From Caulobacteraceae bacterium (GTDB taxonomy: Bacteria > Pseudomonadota > Alphaproteobacteria > Caulobacterales > Caulobacteraceae), in contig CANGRP010000048.1 of NCBI GenBank assembly GCA_947456005.1, positions 1 through 11,907 of the forward strand: 11,907 nt of DNA. The letters run 5' to 3'. The notes under the pieces are model-generated. The model was not told the DNA's origin, searched no databases, and saw nothing but the letters and a program-made list of their open reading frames with translations. Shown in pieces: positions 5,656 to 11,907 of the stretch. The translations under genes and the position numbers were made by a program. Every line of letters begins with the position of its first letter. Position 1 is the stretch's first letter.

Positions 5656-7410
5656 ATGACGGCGCAGGCGGGCGAGGCCCATCCTGGCGGCGCTCCAGGC
5701 CGTCCCATCATGGGATCCAGCGCATCCGGTCCTGCCCTCGGAGAGACAGCAAGGCGGATCGCCGACGGGAACCGGACAGGGGCGGCGTCGGCTCTGGCCA
5801 TGGCCATCGAGGCGCTGAAGCGGCGTGACCTCGAGGAGACCATCTCGCTTTGTCTGCAGGCCCTCGGCGCCGACGAGCAGAACGGCGACGCCTGGCAGAT
5901 TCTGGCGATCGCCCAGGAAGCCCGAAAGGACTTCTCCACCGCTCTGTCCTGCTACGAGGCCGCCCTGACGCTGCTCCCGGGCAACACGACCGTCCTGCTC
6001 AACCTGAGCCGGTTGGCCCTCACTATGGGCTTGAACGAAGTGGCCGAGAAGCTCATCCGAGTCCTCCTGGGGATGGACCCGGGGAACGCGGAAGGCATCA
6101 ACAACCTGGCCCTCGCCCTTAACGCCCAGGGCAGGGCCAATGAAGCGATCGACCTCCTGAAGTCGTTCCTGGAGATACAGAACGGCCACCCTAACCTTCT
6201 CAACACCCTCGGCAGCCTGGTGGCGGACACGGGCGACCTGGAGACGGCGAACCTGCTGTTCGAGGAAGCGGTCCGGATGGCGCCGGGCATGGCCGCGGCC
6301 GCCTACAATCTCGGCGACAACCTCCTGGTCATGGGACAGGCGGCGGAAGCGATCGTCCGGATCAATGCCGCCCTCGATACACCGCCTCCCCCCGAGCATC
6401 GGCCCGCCATGGTCTTCGCCCGCGCCATCGCCCGGCTCTCGCTGGGCGACCTGTCCGAAGGCTGGAAGGACTACGAAGCGCGCAACGACCCCAACTGGCC
6501 GGGCTTTATCCGCAACCTCAGGACGGAGGACGTCTGGCGGCCGGGCATGTCCCTGACGGGTCGCCGGCTCCTGGTCCTCGGCGAGCAGGGGCTCGGCGAC
6601 GAGGTCATGTTCGCAGGCCTGCTCCCCGACCTGATCGAAAGGCTGGGCCCTGGCGGCGAGCTGATCCTGGCCGTCGAGCCCCGGCTGGTCGGCCTGATGG
6701 CGCGAAGCTTCCCTGGCGTCCGCATCGAGCCGCACCGTGTCGGCGACGCCGGTGGACACCGGGTACGCATCGTGCCCGGGGTCCCGGAGGGAGGCTGCGA
6801 CCTCTGGACGCCCATAGCCTCACTGTTCCAGGAGTTCCGGCCCACCGTCCTGTCCTTCGCGAACGGCGGGGGCTACCTGAAGCCGGACCCCGCAAGGGTG
6901 TCCCATTGGCGTGGGGTCCTGGAGGAAGAGGCGCCGGGGGCCCGGGTCGGCCTGCTCTGGAAAAGCTCTGTGCTGTCTGCGGGAAGACGGCGCTCCTTCT
7001 CGCCCTTCGAGGTCTGGGCGCCGGTGCTGCGCACCCCGGGCGTCACCTTCATCAACCTCCAGTACGGCGACTGTCACTCGGAGTTGGCCATGGCCCATGA
7101 CCGGCTGGGAGTGACGATCTGGCCCCCCCCGGGTATCGACCTGATGCAGGACCTGGACGATGTCACGGCCCTCTCGGCCGCCCTCGACCTGGTGATCGGC
7201 TTCTCCAACGCCAGCTTCAACCTCGCCGCCGCGGCTGGCGCGCCCGCCTGGTTGATCGCCGCCCGGGGAGCGTGGACGGCCCTGGGGACGGGCGGTTATC
7301 CTTGGTATCCGCAGGTTCGGATGTACCAGCCGGAGGCCTTTGCCGATTGGGGGCCGGCGCTGGACCGGGTCGCAGCGGACCTTGGTCGCGAGTTCGGGGC
7401 GGCGGCATGA
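5656..7410 (+). CDS. TPR-glycosyltransferase, paralog B
   Basis: This 584-aa paralog of the preceding gene has the same architecture. TPR repeats span about residues 45-255 (AWQILAIAQEARKDFSTAL, NLLNTLGSLVADTGDLETA), and the GT-B-like domain carries GEQGLGDE (309-316), LLWKS (433-437), FINLQYGDC and GFSNASFN (515-522). The start at 5656 is set by the GAGGAG ribosome site at 5641-5646, which overlaps the previous stop; the frame is open further upstream but only inside gene A. The gap to gene A is 13 nt, so co-transcription is nearly certain. Like A it carries an MGSSAS motif near the N-terminus (residues 19-24). An 8-base C run (7123-7130) lies in the transferase domain, encoding Pro-Pro-Pro where gene A has Asn-Pro-Pro. 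A role in flagellin glycosylation is inferred from A and from location. Confidence 0.84.
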   Translation: MTAQAGEAHPGGAPGRPIMGSSASGPALGETARRIADGNRTGAASALAMAIEALKRRDLEETISLCLQALGADEQNGDAWQILAIAQEARKDFSTALSCYEAALTLLPGNTTVLLNLSRLALTMGLNEVAEKLIRVLLGMDPGNAEGINNLALALNAQGRANEAIDLLKSFLEIQNGHPNLLNTLGSLVADTGDLETANLLFEEAVRMAPGMAAAAYNLGDNLLVMGQAAEAIVRINAALDTPPPPEHRPAMVFARAIARLSLGDLSEGWKDYEARNDPNWPGFIRNLRTEDVWRPGMSLTGRRLLVLGEQGLGDEVMFAGLLPDLIERLGPGGELILAVEPRLVGLMARSFPGVRIEPHRVGDAGGHRVRIVPGVPEGGCDLWTPIASLFQEFRPTVLSFANGGGYLKPDPARVSHWRGVLEEEAPGARVGLLWKSSVLSAGRRRSFSPFEVWAPVLRTPGVTFINLQYGDCHSELAMAHDRLGVTIWPPPGIDLMQDLDDVTALSAALDLVIGFSNASFNLAAAAGAPAWLIAARGAWTALGTGGYPWYPQVRMYQPEAFADWGPALDRVAADLGREFGAAA

Positions 7411-9047
7411 CAGCCGCGCCCATCGCCACGCTCCTGGCCAAGGCGGCGGCGCACCTGGAGGCCTTTCGGCCCGACGAGGCCGCCAGCCTCGCCCGGAGCG
7501 CCGTGGAGATCGATCGCACCTCGCTCGCCGGCTGGAGGCTCCTGGCCCTCGCCTGCGAGGCGGGAGGAGACCTGGCCGGCGCCCTTTCCGCCTATGAGGC
7601 GGCCCTGGCCCTGGCGCCCGGTGATCCCGATCTCCTGACCCGCCTGGGACGAATCGCCCTGGAGCTGGACCTGGCGGGCGCCGCTGAGGGTCTGCTCCGT
7701 CAGGCGCTGGCGGCCCGGCAGGGCGACACCAGCGCGACCTGCCTCCTCGCCCGCGCCCTAGCCGCCCAGGCCCGCAGCGACGAGGCGGTCGATGTCCTGA
7801 TGGCCCATCTTGCGGACCATCCCGACGCCCCGGTGGCCTGGGACGCCCTGGGCGTGCTGGCCGGCGATCGCGGGGATCTCGTCGCCGCCCGGACCTGCTT
7901 CACTGAAGCCTTGCGGCTGGCGCCAGACTTTACGGCGGCCCGGTTCAACGCGGCCAATCTGTTGATCACCGAGGGCGATTCCCGGAGCGGTTTGGAGGCC
8001 CTGGAAGGGATTCCTGAAGTGGGCCTGTCACCCCGGGAGCGCGCGACACTGGTGTTCTCCCGGGCCTGCGCCCGCCTTCGTCTCGGCGACCTCGAAGGCG
8101 GTTGGAAGGACTATGCGATCCGCAACGACCCCGGGTATCCGGGCTCCGCCGAGTTTGACATCCCTGGGAAGCGATGGCGGCCGGGGGCCCCGCTTTCCGA
8201 ACGCAAACTCCTGATCGTCGGCGAGCAGGGCCTTGGCGATGAAGTCATTTTCGGGGGCCTGCTTCCCGATCTCCTGTCGGGGAAGGATCGTCCCGCCGCC
8301 CTGGCCCTGGCGGTGGAGCCCCGGCTCACGGGCCTGTTCCAACGATCATTCCCGGGCGTAACGGTGTCAGCACACACCACCCAAAGCGTCGGCGGTCGAC
8401 GGGTGCGCCGCCTTGGGGAGGGCTGGGACGCCGTCGACTATTCAGCCTGGACCCCCATGGCCGACCTTCTCCCGGTGCTACGACCAGACCTGGAGAGTTT
8501 CAGGGGCGGCGGGGACTTCCTGGCCGCCGACCCTGACCGGATCGGAGACTGGCGGGCGCGCCTCGCCGGGCTGGGTCCGGAGCTCAGGGTCGGCCTCCTC
8601 TGGAAGAGCGCCATGATGTCCGGATCCCGAGGCAACGCGTTCGCGGCCTTTGACGCCTGGAGGCCGGTGCTCGAGGTCCCCGGGGTGACTTTCGTCAACC
8701 TTCAGTACGGGGACTGCAAGGACGAAGTGGCCTTCGCCTGGGACCAGCTGGGTGTGAAGATCCGGACGCCAGCGGGCCTGGACCTCAAGCAGGACCTCGA
8801 GGGGGTGGCGGCCCTGTCCTGCGCCCTCGACCTGGTCGTCGGGGTCTCCAACGCCAGCTTCAACCTGGCCGCCGCATGCGGCGTCCCGGCGTGGCTGATC
8901 ACCGCCCCGGACGCCTGGACCACCCTCGGTTCGGACGTCTACCCCTGGTATCCGCAGGTGCGTCTGTTCGCCTCCCGAAGGGCCGGGGACTGGGACGAAG
9001 TGTTCCGGTCGGTGGCCGAGGCCCTCGCAGCCTCGTCGGCCGGATGA
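7407..9047 (+). CDS. TPR-glycosyltransferase, paralog C (divergent, shorter)
   Basis: This third paralog is 546 aa and begins MTAAPIATLLAKAAAHLEAF, lacking the roughly 40-residue N-terminal extension with the MGSSAS motif of A and B. TPR repeats cover about residues 10-220. The transferase domain has GEQGLGDE (272-279), LLWKS (397-401), FVNLQYGDC and GVSNASFN (479-486). Its ATG overlaps the stop of gene B as ATGA (7407-7410), a classic coupling arrangement, and this decides the start; the frame stays open further upstream inside B. It is the most divergent copy: the basic FSP stretch after LLWKS in A and B (RKRFFSP, RRRSFSP) is replaced by RGNAFAA, and GFSN becomes GVSN. It may use a different donor or partner, or have weaker activity. 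The conserved remainder argues against a decayed gene. Confidence 0.83.
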   Translation: MTAAPIATLLAKAAAHLEAFRPDEAASLARSAVEIDRTSLAGWRLLALACEAGGDLAGALSAYEAALALAPGDPDLLTRLGRIALELDLAGAAEGLLRQALAARQGDTSATCLLARALAAQARSDEAVDVLMAHLADHPDAPVAWDALGVLAGDRGDLVAARTCFTEALRLAPDFTAARFNAANLLITEGDSRSGLEALEGIPEVGLSPRERATLVFSRACARLRLGDLEGGWKDYAIRNDPGYPGSAEFDIPGKRWRPGAPLSERKLLIVGEQGLGDEVIFGGLLPDLLSGKDRPAALALAVEPRLTGLFQRSFPGVTVSAHTTQSVGGRRVRRLGEGWDAVDYSAWTPMADLLPVLRPDLESFRGGGDFLAADPDRIGDWRARLAGLGPELRVGLLWKSAMMSGSRGNAFAAFDAWRPVLEVPGVTFVNLQYGDCKDEVAFAWDQLGVKIRTPAGLDLKQDLEGVAALSCALDLVVGVSNASFNLAAACGVPAWLITAPDAWTTLGSDVYPWYPQVRLFASRRAGDWDEVFRSVAEALAASSAG

Positions 9048-9165
9048 GCGCCCGGCTCCGGGACGAAGCGGCTTGAATGTCGCCGGCCAGCCTTTAGTGT
9101 GCCCGTCAGTTTGAAACATTTATTCGGGCGTCCGTCCCAAGGGCCGGCGTTTTCGGGGAGCCCAG

Positions 9166-10035
<870 letters not shown>

Positions 10036-10060
10036 GAGCCCGACCAAACCCTGAAGTGAA

Positions 10061-10092
10061 GACGCCCCGGCCTCACGGCCGGGGCGTTTGCA
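10061..10092 (+). terminator. Intrinsic terminator of the MoxR ATPase gene
   Basis: A perfect 10-bp inverted repeat (CGCCCCGGCC, 4-nt loop, GGCCGGGGCG; 10063-10086) is followed by TTTGCATTT, 27 nt beyond the stop codon. Rho-independent termination is clear. The stem could also serve weakly in the other direction for the converging gene, but no good T-tract is present on that side. Confidence 0.85.
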
Positions 10093-10114
10093 TTTGCGGA
10101 CCTGAGGTGAAGGC

Positions 10115-10483
10115 TCAGGCCTTCTGGACCTCGACGATCTTGTAGGTCAGGGGCTGACCGTCCTCGTCCGTTACGGTGACATACTCGCCGACCACAAAGC
10201 GGTGATCCCCGAGCCGGTGAACCGGTTCGTCATCATCGCTGGAGTCCTTGTCATAGTCGAAGAACCAGTTCTGGCCGCGGCGGGCCAGACGGCCGATCAC
10301 GGGATCCTCGTCAGGGGCGAAGCGACGGACGGAAGACTCCGCTCGCGCCTTCGAGAAGGCCTCGGCGTCCAGCCGGCCGTCCGCAGTGAGCGGGGCCGTC
10401 AGGGTGTAGCCCCGGCGGTCGTCGCCGCCAAACTCGGACCCCGGGTTGCGGGCGAGCCGCATGACGATGCGCGAAAGGGACAT
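10115..10483 (-). CDS. Conserved alphaproteobacterial protein of unknown function
   Basis: This 122-aa soluble protein resembles a conserved hypothetical family of alphaproteobacteria; I recognise the pattern but know no function. The N-terminus MSLSRIVMRLARNPGSEFGG is followed by GYTLTAPLTADGRLD (26-40), an aromatic/acidic middle part (NWFFDYDKDSSDDDEPVHRL, about 71-90) and a beta-rich end HRFVVGEYVTVTDEDGQPLTYKIVEV. There is no signal peptide, membrane helix or catalytic motif. An AGAGG ribosome site precedes the ATG. It lies 11 bp downstream of the universal stress protein gene in the same direction, so the two form an operon and probably share control by the FNR/FixK-type site upstream. 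That suggests a role in low-oxygen or stress adaptation, by association only. Confidence 0.82.
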   Translation of the reverse strand: MSLSRIVMRLARNPGSEFGGDDRRGYTLTAPLTADGRLDAEAFSKARAESSVRRFAPDEDPVIGRLARRGQNWFFDYDKDSSDDDEPVHRLGDHRFVVGEYVTVTDEDGQPLTYKIVEVQKA

Positions 10484-10494
10484 GCGCGAAACCT

Positions 10495-11307
10495 CTAATG
10501 AGACAGGAAAAGTGAAGGCGCTTCCGCCGCGAGCAAGGAACGGGTGGTACCCCCGAAGATGAATTCCTGCAACCTGGGGTGGCCGAAGGCCCCTGCGACG
10601 AGCAGGTTGGCGCCGACCCTCTTGACCGCCCCCAGTAGCAGGCCGGCGGCCTCGCCCTTGTCTCCGAGGACCTCGACCTCCGCCTGGACGCCACGGGCGG
10701 CGTAGTAGGCCTGGAGCCGGGAAGGCTCGAAGTGCCGGGAGGTGGCCTTGGGGGCGGCCAGCAGGACGACCCGCGAGGCCTTCTCCAGCAGGGGCAGGGC
10801 GAGGCGGGCGGCCCGGCTGGCCTCCTTGCCGCCGTCCCAGGCCACGGCGACTACGCCGCCGGCCTCGAAGCCCCTGCGGGCGATGAGCACCGGGCGTTGT
10901 TCGTCAGCGAGGATCTGCTGGAAACACTCCGCCAGGGGACCCCGTCCGCGCGCCGCGTCATCGCCAAAGACCACCAGGTCTGACAGGCGCGCCTGTGCTG
11001 AGAGCGCCGCCCAGACCGGGCTCCAAAGCGCAACGTAGGTCTTCTTGGCGTAGTCACAGGCCTCGTAGGCGGACCGGGAGCGGGCCTCCCCTGTGGCGGC
11101 GGCCTGCCTCAGGGTCTCAATGGCCGTGGTCTGGACGCCGCCCAGGTAGCCCTCGCCCAGCCAGGGCATGATATCGGCGACATCGGCCGGCGCAAAGACG
11201 GCGGCGACCTCAGCCTCGAAGGGGATCGCCGCCTTCACCGCGGCGGACAGGATGGCGGCGTCACCCTCTGCGCCCGCCAGCGGCGCCATCACCCTCGCCC
11301 AGCTCAT
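10495..11307 (-). CDS. Universal stress protein, tandem UspA domains
   Basis: This 270-aa protein consists of two universal stress protein folds in tandem. The second half ends with the ATP-binding signature G-2x-G-9x-G-T (GAFGHPRLQEFIFGGTTRSL, G239, G242, G252), followed by the usual hydrophobic end (SLFLSH). The first half (about 1-145, starting with WARVMAPLAG) keeps the fold pattern, including a PVLIARR strand, but shows no clear glycine signature and may not bind ATP. Tandem Usp proteins are common in alphaproteobacteria and are often induced under low oxygen or nitrosative stress. A GGGAG ribosome site precedes the ATG. The FNR/FixK-like box at 11361-11374 suits regulation of this gene. 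It is the first gene of a two-gene operon. Confidence 0.92.
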   Translation of the reverse strand: MSWARVMAPLAGAEGDAAILSAAVKAAIPFEAEVAAVFAPADVADIMPWLGEGYLGGVQTTAIETLRQAAATGEARSRSAYEACDYAKKTYVALWSPVWAALSAQARLSDLVVFGDDAARGRGPLAECFQQILADEQRPVLIARRGFEAGGVVAVAWDGGKEASRAARLALPLLEKASRVVLLAAPKATSRHFEPSRLQAYYAARGVQAEVEVLGDKGEAAGLLLGAVKRVGANLLVAGAFGHPRLQEFIFGGTTRSLLAAEAPSLFLSH

Positions 11308-11360
11308 GCAGCTTCTCCCTGGTTCCTGTGGACCCTAGGCCGCCAGCCTGCGCACCGTCA

Positions 11361-11374
11361 TTGATCTTTCTCAA
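11361..11374 (-). promoter_or_regulatory. FNR/FixK-type box upstream of the universal stress protein gene
   Basis: TTGATCTTTCTCAA matches the FNR/FixK consensus TTGAT-N4-ATCAA at nine of ten fixed positions. On the minus strand its centre (11367.5) would be at -41.5 for a start near 11326, with a weak -10-like CCTAGG about 30 nt downstream and an 18-nt leader to the ATG at 11307. This is the class II geometry for CRP/FNR activators. In Caulobacter, FixK acts under low oxygen and universal stress proteins are typical targets. It could instead act on the divergent HD gene. Confidence 0.6.
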
Positions 11375-11418
11375 GGCCCGGTGCACCTGTCGGCCATGCC
11401 CGATCCCGGAGATCTGCA

Positions 11419-11907
11419 TTGAAACGCGCCGCCGCAAGCCCTCCGAGGGCCTGGCAGCGGATGCTGTCGGGACGCCGCCTGGACCTCCTCGATCCCTCCC
11501 CCCTCGACATCGAGATCGAGGACATCGCCCATGGCCTGGCCCGAGTCGCGCGATGGAACGGCCAGACGACGGGTGACCACGCCTTCTCGGTGGCCCAGCA
11601 TTCCGTTGTGGTCGAGGAGATCTGTGTCCATCTCAGCCCCGGCCTGGACCCGCGATGGCGGCTCGCAGCCCTCCTTCACGACGCCTCGGAGTACGTCATC
11701 GGGGACATGATCAGTCCGTTCAAGGCCGCCCTGGGGTACGACTACAAGGCGATCGAGCAAAGGCTGGAGCACGCCATCCATATCCGCTTTGGCCTGCCGG
11801 CGCGGACGCCCGCAGACATCCGCAGGCTGATCAAGTCCGCAGACCGGGTTTGCGCCTTCTTCGAGGCCGTGCAGCTCGCAGGCTTCGGTAGGGAGGAGTC
11901 CATCGCC
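11419..11907 (+). CDS. HD-domain phosphohydrolase (YfbR-like), 3' end cut by window edge
   Basis: The first 163 residues of an HD-superfamily metal-dependent phosphohydrolase are present, in the group annotated as YfbR-like 5'-deoxynucleotidases. Expected metal ligands are visible: H61 (AFSVAQHSVVVEE), the H87-D88 pair (LLHDASEYVIGD) and D142 (KSADRVCAFFEA). The stretch DMISPFK after the HD pair matches the GDxxxPxK pattern of YfbR. The start is probably TTG at 11419, with GGAG 8-11 nt upstream, because the conserved AWQRMLSGRRLDLLDPSP segment begins before the next in-frame ATG (11461). That ATG is the alternative. It is divergent from the universal stress protein gene. The likely role is nucleotide pool housekeeping; substrate is not determined. 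Confidence 0.85.
   Translation, partial: MKRAAASPPRAWQRMLSGRRLDLLDPSPLDIEIEDIAHGLARVARWNGQTTGDHAFSVAQHSVVVEEICVHLSPGLDPRWRLAALLHDASEYVIGDMISPFKAALGYDYKAIEQRLEHAIHIRFGLPARTPADIRRLIKSADRVCAFFEAVQLAGFGREESIA

Noticed and set aside
5437..6759. Long open frame of 440 codons on the minus strand across genes A and B
   Set aside because: It is antisense to two well-supported coding regions with clear TPR and transferase motifs. Its translation is low-complexity, without recognisable domains, as expected from GC-rich third-position bias.
9048..9165. Possible sigma-70-type promoter for the MoxR gene (TTGAAT at 9073-9078)
   Set aside because: The matching -10 element is poor. Nothing better is visible, so no promoter or terminator is called in this gap beyond the GGGGAG ribosome site.

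Overview
The window is GC-rich DNA from an alphaproteobacterium, most likely of the order Caulobacterales (Caulobacter/Phenylobacterium/Brevundimonas type). The main evidence is the pairing of short (about 275 aa) tandem flagellins with FlbT and FlaF, and flagellin promoters built as sigma-54 -24/-12 element, IHF-like site and distal GGCA-N5-TGCC palindromes that resemble FlbD-bound ftr elements. A CtrA-like box lies upstream of a TPR-glycosyltransferase gene of the FlbA/FlmG kind.

Layout. Positions 1-3697 form a leftward flagellar block. In order of transcription it reads flbT (GTG start, 35-nt overlap with the next gene), flaF, a UDP-glucuronate decarboxylase (UDP-xylose synthase) gene, a complete flagellin gene with its own sigma-54 promoter, a strong intrinsic terminator, and a second flagellin gene with its own sigma-54 promoter, cut by the left edge. 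Positions 3864-9047 form a rightward, tightly coupled operon of three paralogous proteins. Each has N-terminal tetratricopeptide repeats joined to a GT-B-like glycosyltransferase domain, and together they are a tandem triplication of an FlbA/FlmG-like flagellin glycosyltransferase. Positions 9166-10092 hold a single-gene MoxR-type AAA+ ATPase unit with its own terminator. Positions 10115-11307 hold a leftward two-gene unit, a tandem universal stress protein followed by a conserved small protein of unknown function. It is preceded by a near-perfect FNR/FixK-type box placed as expected for a class II promoter. From 11419 a rightward HD-domain (YfbR-like) phosphohydrolase gene runs off the right edge.

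How the parts fit. The flagellar half reads as a flagellin production and modification module. The flagellins are transcribed late from FlbD/sigma-54 promoters, their mRNAs are presumably controlled by FlbT/FlaF, and the filament protein is presumably glycosylated by the TPR-transferases before export. The UDP-xylose synthase inside the flagellin side of the block raises the possibility of a pentose-containing flagellin glycan or lipopolysaccharide sugar. The most notable points are the three side-by-side TPR-transferases, the nucleotide-sugar gene between flaF and the flagellins, the phased array of ftr-like sites, and a shared AAAACG-loop hairpin in both flagellin leaders. All functional statements rest on reading motifs by eye; no database search was run.
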